Below the pieces are notes generated by a model, which was not told where the DNA came from, ran no database searches, and was given only the letters and a program-made list of their open reading frames with translations. From Parazoarcus communis (GTDB taxonomy: Bacteria; Pseudomonadota; Gammaproteobacteria; Burkholderiales; Rhodocyclaceae), in assembly GCF_003111665.1 (NCBI RefSeq), contig NZ_CP022188.1, forward strand, positions 3,348,001 through 3,412,000: a DNA stretch of 64,000 bases, given 5' to 3'. Below are positions 16,927 through 25,366 of this stretch, piece by piece; position 1 is the first letter of the stretch, and every line of letters begins with the position of its first letter. Made by a program: the position numbers and the translations under genes.

Positions 16927-18120
16927 ATGAACGACTATCTGCTCAACGACGAGGATCGCAGCTTCCGTGCTGAAGTGCGTGCCTTCCTGCAACGCGAACT
17001 GGCTCCACGGGCTGCGGCGATTGAGGACCGGGAGGACTGGGATGCCGTGAAGACCGTGGTGCGAGCGCTGGGCGAAGCGGGGTACCTGCGGCTGATGTTC
17101 CGTGATCTCTATAAAGGGTCGCTGCAAAGCCCGGGCCTTACTCACGCCACCATCCTCTCCGAGGAGGCAGCTGCGATCAACTATGCTTTCGACACAACGA
17201 TCGCGACAGCCACTTCGTGCGCTTACCCGCTGCACCGTTATGCTCAACCAGAGGTACGTGAGCGCTACCTGACCGGCATCATTGAAGGCGCCGAAATCGG
17301 TGCGATCTGTGTTACCGAACCCAACGTCGGTTCCGACAGTGCTGGCATGGAAACGACGATCACCTTTGATGAGGCCACTGATGAGTGGGTCATTAACGGA
17401 TTCAAACGCTACATCTCGAACGCTTCCGTTGCCGACACCTACATCGTCTACGGTATCAGCGACCCAACAGTGCCGCCGCAAAAAGGCATGAGCGCGGTGG
17501 TGGTACCAAAGAACACGAAGGGAATCAGCTTCCCGCGCAACTACACCTTCATGGGCCGGCGTGGATGCATTGTAGGGGAGGTCGAGTTTAGCGACTGCCG
17601 CGTACCCGCCAACCATCTGCTGGACAAACCGAATGCGGGCTTCCGCATCATGCTCAGCATGTTCAACTTCGAGCGCGTGATTCTGGGCGGAAGCGGCCTT
17701 GGCGTTGCCCGCTCGGCTTTTGCCATCGCAACCGAACATGCTCAGCGTCGCGAAAGCTTCGGCCAGAAGCTCGGCTGCAAGCAGCTGATCTGGGACAAGG
17801 TGGCTGAGATGAGCTGGCGCATAGACGCCGCCGAACTGATTACCTATCGCGCTGCGAAGCTCTATGACGCAGGCACGCTGTCCGCCAAGGAACTCATGAA
17901 GCCCGCATCCATGGCCAAGCTGGTGTCGACGGAGACAGCCAATTTCTGCGCCGACCAGACCGTCCAGATCCTGGGCGGGAATGGCCTTACCAAGGAATAC
18001 GGCCGCGCCGAACAGCTCTATCGCGACGCCCGCGCCTTGCCAATCGTTGGCGGGTCCTCCGAGATGGTGAAGTACCTGATCGCCAGCGTTGATCTCCCCC
18101 AGATCAAGCCCAATCTCTAA
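16927..18120 (+). CDS. Acyl-CoA dehydrogenase
   Basis: 397 residues from ATG 16927, chosen because AAGGA lies 6 bases upstream; the ATG at 16912 overlapping the nitrilase stop is the alternative. Family motifs are CVTEPNVGSDSAGMETT (flavin/substrate) and QILGGNGLTKEYGRAEQLYRDARALPIVGGSSEMVK. At the position where MCAD carries its catalytic Glu (YEGT) this protein has VGGS, so the base would have to come from elsewhere, as in isovaleryl- and long-chain-type enzymes. It makes a 2,3-enoyl-CoA and passes electrons to ETF. Confidence 0.92.
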   Translation: MNDYLLNDEDRSFRAEVRAFLQRELAPRAAAIEDREDWDAVKTVVRALGEAGYLRLMFRDLYKGSLQSPGLTHATILSEEAAAINYAFDTTIATATSCAYPLHRYAQPEVRERYLTGIIEGAEIGAICVTEPNVGSDSAGMETTITFDEATDEWVINGFKRYISNASVADTYIVYGISDPTVPPQKGMSAVVVPKNTKGISFPRNYTFMGRRGCIVGEVEFSDCRVPANHLLDKPNAGFRIMLSMFNFERVILGGSGLGVARSAFAIATEHAQRRESFGQKLGCKQLIWDKVAEMSWRIDAAELITYRAAKLYDAGTLSAKELMKPASMAKLVSTETANFCADQTVQILGGNGLTKEYGRAEQLYRDARALPIVGGSSEMVKYLIASVDLPQIKPNL

Positions 18121-18132
18121 ACAGGCCACGTC

Positions 18133-19695
18133 ATGAATATCGCATCGATTCTGATTCAGGCAGTCGACCGTTATCCGAACAAGGAGGCGCTGGTCTTCGG
18201 TGAGCGGCGGTGGACATATGCGCAGTGGAATGCGCGCATCAACCGGCTGGCCCAGGGACTGGTCGAACTCGGCGTGCGGCCGTTTGACCGTGTGGCGCTG
18301 TATCTGAGCACCGATGAGGCATCGGTCACGACATATTTTGCGTGTCAGAAGCTGGGTGCTGTCGCCGTTCCTATGAATTTTCGCCTGGCGGCCGGTGAAG
18401 TCGCCCATATCCTGCGCGATTCTGGTGCGCGACTGTTGGTCTACAGCCACTCATTGCTGGCCAATACGCTTGATGCCCAGAAGCAGGTGCACAGCGTTCA
18501 TGATTTCATTTCGGTTGGGGCGCCACCTGATGAGATTCCGGAAGGTCACTTCCGTTTTGAAACGCTGGCCGAAAGCGGTGATGGCTCGGTGGAGCCAGCA
18601 TATCGTGCCGCGCCGGAGCACCTTTCGGCCCTGGTATACACCTCAGGCACGACAGGCCGCGCCAAGGGCGTCATGCACACCCATGGAAATGACCTGGCCA
18701 TCTCGATGAACTGCGTCATGGAGTACAGCCTGACGCCGTCCGACCGCGCCTTGCACATCGCGCCGCTTTACCATGTCGGCGGCATGCAGGCTTTCTATCT
18801 TCCACACATGTTCGTGGGTGGCACGAACGTGGTTGAGGGGCGCTACCAGGCGTTGAAAACGCTTGAGACGATCGAGGCACAACGTATTACGACGCTTTTC
18901 GCCGTGCCCACGCAGATACAGGAAATGCTGTTCCACCCGCGATTCAAGGAGTTCGATGTCTCCTCCCTGCGGATGATCACCACGGGAGGTGCCGCCATTG
19001 CTTCGGCCACCATGGAACGCGTTCTGGATGAGTTCTGCCCCAATCTTTTCAACGGCTACGGCATGACCGAGGCGAGTCTGACGCTTCTGCTGCATCCGCG
19101 CGACGCGCTCGCGAAACTGGGTTCGTGCGGGAAGCCGACCTTGATATCGAACGCTCGCATCATCACCCACGACCCCGCTCGTGACGTGCGGCCTGATGAG
19201 GTTGTAAGGCACAGCGAAGTCGGGCAGTTGGTGGTTCAGGGGCCGCAGATGATGCCAGGCTACTGGAGTAACACCCTTGAGACTGACAAGAAGCTCAAGT
19301 ACGGCTGGCTCTACACCGGCGATCTGTTCAGTCGTGACGAAGACGGCTACTTCACCTTCCACGGGCGCGCTGACGACATGATCGTGTCGGGTGGGGAGAA
19401 CATCTATCCCCGTGAGGTCGAGGAGGTTCTCTATCGCTGTCCTGGTGTCAAGGAAGCGGCCGTGGTTGGCCTGCCTGATCCGAAGTGGGGCAGCGTGGTG
19501 TCAGCATTCATCGTGCGCGCCGAGCCGCATCTTACGGTTGAGCAGGTGGATGATTTCTGCCGAAACAGCGGCCTGATCGCGGCGTTCAAGCGCCCGCGAC
19601 AGATCCGCTTTCTGGATGAACTCCCGGTGAATCCCAGCGGCAAGGTTCTGAAGCGTGAGTTGGTGAGTCAGTACGGACAGGGAGCCCCCGCATGA
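18133..19695 (+). CDS. Acyl-CoA synthetase (AMP-forming ligase)
   Basis: 520 residues. The AMP-binding loop YTSGTTGRAKG is near residues 169-179, the A5 motif NGYGMTEAS near 305-313, the A8 hinge YTGDLFSRDEDGYFTFHGRADDMI near 395-418 and the A10 Lys in NPSGKVLKREL near 502-512. It activates a carboxylic acid with ATP and CoA. In this operon it would make the CoA ester for the dehydrogenase just upstream and the hydratase just downstream. CaiC- or DmdB-like roles are possible, but the sequence does not fix the substrate. Confidence 0.93.
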   Translation: MNIASILIQAVDRYPNKEALVFGERRWTYAQWNARINRLAQGLVELGVRPFDRVALYLSTDEASVTTYFACQKLGAVAVPMNFRLAAGEVAHILRDSGARLLVYSHSLLANTLDAQKQVHSVHDFISVGAPPDEIPEGHFRFETLAESGDGSVEPAYRAAPEHLSALVYTSGTTGRAKGVMHTHGNDLAISMNCVMEYSLTPSDRALHIAPLYHVGGMQAFYLPHMFVGGTNVVEGRYQALKTLETIEAQRITTLFAVPTQIQEMLFHPRFKEFDVSSLRMITTGGAAIASATMERVLDEFCPNLFNGYGMTEASLTLLLHPRDALAKLGSCGKPTLISNARIITHDPARDVRPDEVVRHSEVGQLVVQGPQMMPGYWSNTLETDKKLKYGWLYTGDLFSRDEDGYFTFHGRADDMIVSGGENIYPREVEEVLYRCPGVKEAAVVGLPDPKWGSVVSAFIVRAEPHLTVEQVDDFCRNSGLIAAFKRPRQIRFLDELPVNPSGKVLKRELVSQYGQGAPA

Positions 19696-20492
19696 GCGAT
19701 GTTGTGATCTATGACCAGGATGGCGCTGTTGTCACGCTGACCCTGAATCTTCCCGAAACCCGTAATCCGATTTCCGACCCTGGCATGATCGATGCGTTGG
19801 AGGCTGCGGTTGCGCGCATCAACGCGGACATGACTGTTCGTGCCGTGATTCTGACCGGTGCTGGCAGTGCGTTTTCGTCCGGCGGTAACGTGAAGCACAT
19901 GCGGGATCGTGTCGGCATGTTCGGTGGTTCGCCTGCAAGCGTTCGAAACGGTTACCGCAATGGCATTCAGCGTATTCCGCTCGCACTCAACGCACTCGAA
20001 GTCCCGGCGATTGCAGCAGTAAATGGGCCTGCGATTGGTGCCGGGTGTGACCTGACCTGCATGTGCGACATTCGAATCGCCTCCACGGACGCGACCTTTG
20101 CAGAGAGCTTCGTCAAGGTCGGCATCATCCCCGGTGATGGAGGTGCCTGGCTACTGCCCCGTGCGGTGGGGCTGTCGCGCGCATGCGAAATGGCGTTCAC
20201 CGGCGAGTCGATCGATGCCCGGACGGCACTTGCATGGGGTTTGGTTTCAGACGTGGTTGCACCCGACGAGCTTCTGCCGGCGGCGCGGCGCCTCGCAGCA
20301 AGAATCGCTGCAAATCCGCCGCAAGTCCTTCGCATGACCAAGCGCCTGATTCGCGAGGGACAGCATATGCGACTCGACAGTTTGCTCGAGTTGTCCGCGT
20401 CAATGCAGGCGATTGCGCACCACACCAAGGATCACGAAGAGGCAGTCTCTGCCTTGCTGGAAAAGAGGGAGGGTGTATTCCATGGGGAATAA
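19692..20492 (+). CDS. Enoyl-CoA hydratase/isomerase family protein
   Basis: 266 residues; the ATGA start overlaps the ligase stop. Crotonase motifs are FSSGGNVKHM (oxyanion hole part 1), GPAIGAGCDLTCMCDIRIAS (part 2) and FAESFVKVGIIPGDGG. The Glu equivalent to rat hydratase Glu164 is present in AES, while the position of Glu144 is Asp (GAGCDL), as in several isomerases and CaiD-like proteins. It probably hydrates the enoyl-CoA made by the dehydrogenase. Confidence 0.9.
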   Translation: MSDVVIYDQDGAVVTLTLNLPETRNPISDPGMIDALEAAVARINADMTVRAVILTGAGSAFSSGGNVKHMRDRVGMFGGSPASVRNGYRNGIQRIPLALNALEVPAIAAVNGPAIGAGCDLTCMCDIRIASTDATFAESFVKVGIIPGDGGAWLLPRAVGLSRACEMAFTGESIDARTALAWGLVSDVVAPDELLPAARRLAARIAANPPQVLRMTKRLIREGQHMRLDSLLELSASMQAIAHHTKDHEEAVSALLEKREGVFHGE

Positions 20493-21828
20493 TGACAGCG
20501 ATGTCATCCAGTTTATCCATGGATTGCGTTACGAGGACTTGCCGCAATCCGTGATCTCTCACGCCAGGCGTTGCATTCTCGATCTTTGTGGCGTGGCGGT
20601 TGGCGGAACGACGACCGAGCTCTCGCGCATCATCCGCAACCATGCGGAGGCGAACTTCGCCTCGAACAGTCGCAGCGTAAGGATGATGTTTGACGGACGA
20701 CGGGTCAGTTTGCCTGGTGCTGCACTCGCCGGTGGCATGACAATTGACAGCCTTGATGCACACGACGGACATGTACTGACTAAGGGGCATGTTGGCGTCA
20801 CGGTGCTCCCTGTATTGCTCGCCCTGTCGGACGCCGGCTATATCCAGGATGACCGTGAGTTCGTCACCGCGCTTGTTCTTGGCTACGAAATCGCCACCCG
20901 GGCAGGTATCGCGCTGCATGCAAGTGCCTGTGATTACCATACGTCGGGTGCGTGGAATGCGTTGGCTGCAGCGGCGATGGGCGCCCGGGCTTTGGCACTG
21001 AGTCCGGCCGAAACCCGCGAGGCCTTGGGTATTGCCGAGTACCACGGGCCTCGCAGCCAGATGATGCGATGCATTGACCACCCGACCATGGTGAAAGATG
21101 GTTCGGGATGGGGCGCAATGGCGGGTATCGACGCAGCGTTGCTGGCTCAGGACGGGTTCACTGGTGCGCCGGCACTGACAATTGAAGACGTGGCTTTGGC
21201 CGACTTGTGGGGCGACCTGGGCCAGCGCTGGACGATTCTGGAGCAGTATTTCAAGGCCTATCCAGTTTGCCGCTGGGCGCAGCCAGCCGTTGAAGCGGCA
21301 ATGTCCGTGGTACGCGAACACAGCATCCGATCTGAAGATATCCGCATCGTGAAAGTGATTAGTTTCCATCAGGCATGCCGGCTTGCGACACGCGAACCGG
21401 GAACAACGGAGCAAGCTCAGTACAGTCTGCCGTTCTCGGTGTCCATATTGCTCTCACGGGGAGTGTTGGGGACGGAAGAAGTTACGGGTGATGCACTACG
21501 GGATGCCGAAGCGCTCCGCTTGTCGAAGGCCATGGAATTGCACGAAAGTGAGTTGTACAACAGCCGCTTTCCGTCAGAGCGTTGGGCGCATGTTGAGATT
21601 GAGTTGTTCGACGGAAAGACGCTGAAGTCAGCGCCTCACACCGCACGTGGTGATCCTGAGACGGCGCTTACAGACGCAGAGATCGATCGCAAGTTCGTTC
21701 AACTCGCCTCTCCAGTGCTCGATCAGGCTCGCATTGATGCGATACGGGATTGCGTCATGTCGCTTGGGCGGGCAGATGGGAGGCTCGGACCGTTGCTCGA
21801 TGTCATGCTTCGCCCCGTCAGCGCTTGA
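20482..21828 (+). CDS. MmgE/PrpD family protein
   Basis: 448 residues from the ATG at 20482 (GAGGGAGGG upstream), overlapping the hydratase stop by 11 bases. MmgE/PrpD features are GVAVGGTTTELSRI near the N-terminus, DSLDAHDGHVLTKGHVG with conserved Asp/His, and FKAYPVCRWAQPAVEAA. Known members are 2-methylcitrate dehydratase and cis-aconitate decarboxylase, but many catabolic clusters carry members of unknown specificity. It likely dehydrates or decarboxylates a hydroxylated acid in this pathway. It is the last gene of the cluster. Confidence 0.9.
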   Translation: MGNNDSDVIQFIHGLRYEDLPQSVISHARRCILDLCGVAVGGTTTELSRIIRNHAEANFASNSRSVRMMFDGRRVSLPGAALAGGMTIDSLDAHDGHVLTKGHVGVTVLPVLLALSDAGYIQDDREFVTALVLGYEIATRAGIALHASACDYHTSGAWNALAAAAMGARALALSPAETREALGIAEYHGPRSQMMRCIDHPTMVKDGSGWGAMAGIDAALLAQDGFTGAPALTIEDVALADLWGDLGQRWTILEQYFKAYPVCRWAQPAVEAAMSVVREHSIRSEDIRIVKVISFHQACRLATREPGTTEQAQYSLPFSVSILLSRGVLGTEEVTGDALRDAEALRLSKAMELHESELYNSRFPSERWAHVEIELFDGKTLKSAPHTARGDPETALTDAEIDRKFVQLASPVLDQARIDAIRDCVMSLGRADGRLGPLLDVMLRPVSA

Positions 21829-22108
21829 ACCCATCAATTCGTGCTTGATTGGGCCAGTGTTTCACCCGTGACCGTCAGATTGTCTACTTGCCATGGGCGT
21901 GGAGCGCTGACGGTTTACCCAGTTGCTACCTACCCCAGACTCACGAAGTTGTCCGTGCTTCTCGAAAAACTGGATAGCTGATTGACTCCGGACCGTGCGG
22001 CGCGACGGCATTTCGACACACACTGCCCATTCTTGTAGAAAATCGTCGTTCCGTTCGAGGTGCGTAAGCAAGTTGCGCGCTACGAGGTGAGCTGCTTCAA
22101 ATCGCTCA

Positions 22109-22594
22109 TTACTCTTTTGATGTGAGGCCCAGTGCTTCGCGCAAGGTCGCGGCTGTCGCGGCGTAGTCCACTGCCACGATTCGGCTATTTTCCAGTCCGA
22201 TCAAGGTCACCGCATCGTCCCGCCGCGGGAAGTCCGACAACAGCGCTTCATCCAGCACCACGCCTACCGTGAACGGCTGCTCACGCAGTGACGGCAGTGC
22301 GAAAGTGCGGGTGATGAGGCCAGGCATCCTGCTCATATCGGCCAGGTAGACGGCATGGCGGGTGGCCAGGAAACCTTTGGGCTGTTGGCCGAGGACCTCC
22401 ATTGCGATGTTCGAAGCCGTGCGTCCTGCGGCGAACAGTATCAATCGGGTCTCTGCGGCGATGCTCCAGGGCTGGTCGTGCTGATCCTTGACGACCAGCG
22501 GGGGCATCGCTTGACCGACCGCCAGCGGCTCGGCCCATGAGGCCAGGGGCAAGGTCAGTGCGCACGCGATAAGGAGGTGCTTGAAGTTCATCAT
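22109..22594 (-). CDS. Secreted thioredoxin-fold-like protein of unknown function
   Basis: 161 residues with a signal peptide (MMNFKHLLIACALTLPLASWAEP). The mature protein starts like an AhpC/Redoxin domain (VGQAMPPLVVKDQHDQPWSI), but no CxxC follows; at that place it has RLILFAAGRTASNIA. It is therefore a thioredoxin-like fold without the redox pair, probably in the periplasm. A GGAGG-containing stretch precedes the start, and a hexanucleotide tandem repeat lies 20 bases upstream. It follows the truncated haemoglobin gene on the same strand. Confidence 0.7.
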   Translation of the reverse strand: MMNFKHLLIACALTLPLASWAEPLAVGQAMPPLVVKDQHDQPWSIAAETRLILFAAGRTASNIAMEVLGQQPKGFLATRHAVYLADMSRMPGLITRTFALPSLREQPFTVGVVLDEALLSDFPRRDDAVTLIGLENSRIVAVDYAATAATLREALGLTSKE

Positions 22595-22614
22595 TGTGGT
22601 CTTCTGACTGAGGC

Positions 22615-22656
22615 GTTGGCGTTGGCGTTGGCGTTGGCGTTGGCGTTGGTGTTGGC
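22615..22656. repeat. Hexanucleotide tandem repeat (GTTGGC)7
   Basis: Seven head-to-tail GTTGGC units, six exact and one GTTGGT, lie between the truncated haemoglobin stop (22709) and the start of the secreted-protein gene (22594). On the minus strand they form the 5' leader of that gene. Copy-number change would alter leader length in 6-base steps but not a reading frame. Confidence 0.9.
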
Positions 22657-22708
22657 GTTTCCGCAGGCGCAGAGACGCGCCCCTTGCGAGTCTGCGGCGG
22701 CGCGCTGC

Positions 22709-23155
22709 TTACGCAACATGAGTTGTCCGGTGTGCGGTGCCAGCTGCGCATCCGCTGCCACCATCGGTGTTGATGAGGTGATCCGCCATTTGGGCGAAGA
22801 CATGGATCAGACCGTCGCGCATTTCGGGGTCGGCCACCTGCTCGGTAAGTGCTTCCGTCATGCAGAGCATCCACTCGTCGCGCATGCGCTGGTCCACTAC
22901 ATAGGGCGCGTGGCGCATGCGCAAACGAGGGTGGCCTTTTTTGGCGATGTATAGGGCGGGGCCGCCGAACCAGCCCGACAGGAATTCGAACAGACTTTGG
23001 GTGCTGCCAGCGAGGCTTTCCGGGTGAATCTTGCGTACTGCATAGGCTTCGGGGAGCGTGTCCATGAGCTCATAGAAGCGGGTCACCAAGCGGTGCAAGG
23101 CGGGCGCGCCACCAAGGGCTTCGTAGGGGGTGAGTGTGCTTTGAAGTGCAGTCAT
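22709..23155 (-). CDS. Group II truncated haemoglobin
   Basis: 148 residues. Features of group II truncated globins are the start YEALGGAPALHRLVTRFYELMDTLPEA, FLSGWFGGPALYIAKKGHPRLRMRH with the proximal His, and DEWMLCM with Trp at the position called G8. The fold binds O2 or NO and is linked to oxygen handling or NO detoxification. Its start codon overlaps the stop of the SQR-like gene upstream (ATGA), so the two are translated together. Confidence 0.93.
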   Translation of the reverse strand: MTALQSTLTPYEALGGAPALHRLVTRFYELMDTLPEAYAVRKIHPESLAGSTQSLFEFLSGWFGGPALYIAKKGHPRLRMRHAPYVVDQRMRDEWMLCMTEALTEQVADPEMRDGLIHVFAQMADHLINTDGGSGCAAGTAHRTTHVA

Positions 23156-24288
23156 CGGTATTTCTTCAGGTAGGTGCTTTCGAAGAGCCTTTTGATCCAG
23201 TGAAACAGGCGCGTCGGCGGCAGGATGATCTGGCGCTGAGCATTACGAAACACCAGCGTGCCGTGGTCTATCGCATCGATGATGCAGATCAGCTCAATCT
23301 TGAAGGTGGCGCTGGGCGTACCGCCGTGCAAACCTGTCAGCAGATTTTCTGCCGCGGCTGCGGCCTGCAGGTCGGCCATGTGGGCCTGCTTGGGCATCCA
23401 GTCCGGTCCGGGGAAGCTGCCAGAGTCGCCGACAACATACACATGCTCGGTCCCGGCGACCCGACACTGCGCATCCGCTTGCAACAGGCCGCCCGGAGAG
23501 CGTGCCAGTTCGGTCTGATCGAACCACGCGTTTCCGGTCATGCCGGGCATGAACAGGATGAGATCGGCGGGGAACGAACCACCTTCAGTCAGCACGCGGT
23601 TGGCCTCGAACCCCTTCATCTTGTGGCCCAAGTGGGTGCGGATATCGCGCCGCTTCATCTCGGCGAGCAGCTGCTTGACCGCCTTCGGGCCAAGCCGGTT
23701 GCCTGGCTCACTGGATGGGTTGAAGAACACCAGTTCGAATTTGTCCCGCCGGCGTTCGCGCCGGAGTTGTTCGTCAATGCCGAACAGAAATTCGAACATC
23801 GGGCCACCGCGCACCGCAGTGGGCTCGTTCGGGTTGCCGGCGAAGCCTACGGCAATGGTTCCTTCCTGCAGCGCCTGCAAACGATCACGAATCTTCTCCG
23901 CGGCCGCAATGCCCTCACAGGGGGTGATGGCGTGTTCGATCCCGGGTAGCTTCTTGATGAAACGCCCGCCGCTAGCGATCACGAGTGCGTCGTTCGGGAT
24001 TTCACCAACGGTGGTGTCCACCAGACGCCCGCCATTACGCAAGCCGGTCACCTCGGCCGCCACGTGGCGAACGTTCATGCGCTGGAAAAAACTATCCAGT
24101 GGCACGATCAGCTGCTCGCGTGTTCGCAGGCCACTGGGGATCCAGATGATGCCGGGCAGGTAGTGCAACTCGGCTCTGGGGGCGATCAGGGTGATTTCTG
24201 CCTCGCGGTCGCGCTTGCGGATTTCGCGAACGCTCGAAAGCGCGCCAAAACCGGCACCGATAATGGTGATTCTGAATGGACTTGTCAT
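23152..24288 (-). CDS. FAD-dependent pyridine nucleotide-disulfide/SQR-like oxidoreductase
   Basis: 378 residues. The N-terminal FAD motif ITIIGAGFGALSSVREIRKRD is at residues 7-27, and the second dinucleotide region has NDALVIASGGRF. A YVVGDSGSFPGPDWMPKQAHMADLQA segment and the C-terminal hydrophobic RLFHWIKRLFESTYLKKY helix are typical of sulfide:quinone oxidoreductase and NDH-2-like proteins that sit on the membrane. The two Cys pairs of true SQR are not evident, so another donor is likely. It is translationally coupled to the truncated haemoglobin. Confidence 0.85.
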   Translation of the reverse strand: MTSPFRITIIGAGFGALSSVREIRKRDREAEITLIAPRAELHYLPGIIWIPSGLRTREQLIVPLDSFFQRMNVRHVAAEVTGLRNGGRLVDTTVGEIPNDALVIASGGRFIKKLPGIEHAITPCEGIAAAEKIRDRLQALQEGTIAVGFAGNPNEPTAVRGGPMFEFLFGIDEQLRRERRRDKFELVFFNPSSEPGNRLGPKAVKQLLAEMKRRDIRTHLGHKMKGFEANRVLTEGGSFPADLILFMPGMTGNAWFDQTELARSPGGLLQADAQCRVAGTEHVYVVGDSGSFPGPDWMPKQAHMADLQAAAAAENLLTGLHGGTPSATFKIELICIIDAIDHGTLVFRNAQRQIILPPTRLFHWIKRLFESTYLKKYR

Positions 24289-24542
24289 GTATTCGGGCCT
24301 TGGGTGGTCAGCACGCTTGAGATACGTCGCGCACGGCTGTCAGAAGCGCCAGGGTGCATGTCGGCTGGTTGGTGCGTCGGGTCAGGATGGATCTGGGTGA
24401 AGTGCATATCCGGTTCTTGCCTCCTGACCTGTGTCCTGCGCACCCGTGTGCAGTCGAGGTAGCGCCGCGCTGATATGCGCGCAGAGAACGGCAACGGTCG
24501 GGGCGATGACCAAGGGCCGAATCCTCCAGCGTTGCAAGCTGC

Positions 24543-24638
24543 TTATCCACGCAAGCCATTCCTGCCAATTAAGCCAACGATCCAACCACTACCCAAACAG
24601 GGCTCAAACCAATCTGGAGATAGACCAATCATGTCCAT
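24543..24638 (-). pseudogene. Truncated start of a CydA-like membrane cytochrome gene
   Basis: A 31-residue frame reads MDMIGLSPDWFEPCLGSGW and then IVGLIG before running into unrelated residues and a stop. The LSPDWF.P.LGSGW start followed by a hydrophobic stretch is, from memory, the beginning of a family of CydA-like membrane cytochromes; nothing of the remaining helices follows. The FNR-type box about 100 bases upstream on the same promoter side supports the view that this was an oxygen-controlled respiratory gene, now deleted. Confidence 0.4.
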
Positions 24639-24738
24639 GTGCTTGCTTTCCCGAATGTAGCGCCTGCGGGGGAATGTCCGGCAGGCCGACTTTCCCTTCT
24701 TTAACAAGAAACATGCCAATGAACCGATGCTTAATGAG

Positions 24739-24752
24739 GTGATAAAAATCAA
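24739..24752 (-). promoter_or_regulatory. FNR/ANR-type binding site
   Basis: The palindrome GTGAT-AAAA-ATCAA matches the TTGAT-N4-ATCAA consensus at nine of ten defined positions. It lies about 100 bases upstream of the truncated CydA-like frame on the minus strand. No intact gene follows closely on either side; the nearest downstream minus-strand gene, the SQR-like one, starts 450 bases away. Confidence 0.65.
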
Positions 24753-25366
24753 TAATTTAAGACTTGTCCGCCGCCACTGAGATCTGCGGGCTCTACAAAT
24801 TGCGCCACTATGGCAGATGGCGCTGCCAAGAATGGCAGGGCAGAACTGAGGCATTCGGCTTGGTCCTCGGGCGCACCCGCCCCGCGTTTGCAGCCCAGTC
24901 GATGCCGGACCTGAGCACGTGCAAACCAGGTCAGCACACGATCACGGCAGGGGGGGGCTGCGGGTCGGCGCGTGGATGGTCAGCGATGGCGATTCGGCGC
25001 CGCCGCTCCATGAGAGCATGCTGGCGTCGGTGATATGGAGGTTGGGGTCGTCGTGGCTGCGACAGTCGGCCTTGGACGCCGCGTTGCGGCTGTCTTCACC
25101 CATTCGGTATGTACGGGTTTGCCGGGCTCAAGAGAAACGCGCCGACGAGTTGGCACCGGGAGCGATGCGTTGCGGAGGGCAAGGTAGCTGCCGGGTCAGC
25201 CAGGTGCGACATCGGCGATTCGTGTGCATCGACGATACCGTTCATGCAGGTGAAGTCACCGCAATTACGAGGCACTCTGCCAGCGCCAGAGGTTTGGCGA
25301 CTGCTCGACCCGGCAGCAGCGGCGGCCCACCGGGAATCAACAGCCTCGCTGCTTCTTTGAACAGGC
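24753..25366. other. 614-bp stretch without a recognisable gene
   Basis: I see no convincing gene here. The longest plus-strand frame (24919-25467) has Arg/Ser-rich low-similarity content, no ribosome site and runs into the antisense of the ZIP gene. The region is GC-rich, unlike the AT-rich promoter part to its left, and may be a decayed gene. Confidence 0.5.

Noticed and set aside
21862..22071. Small minus-strand frame between the MmgE/PrpD gene and the secreted-protein gene
   Set aside because: It starts at TTG without a ribosome site; the content looks protein-like but matches no family I know. It could be a gene tail.
22281..22874. Minus-strand frame with a PTPTPTPT tract
   Set aside because: The tract is only the (GTTGGC)n repeat read in another frame; the frame overlaps two better-supported genes.
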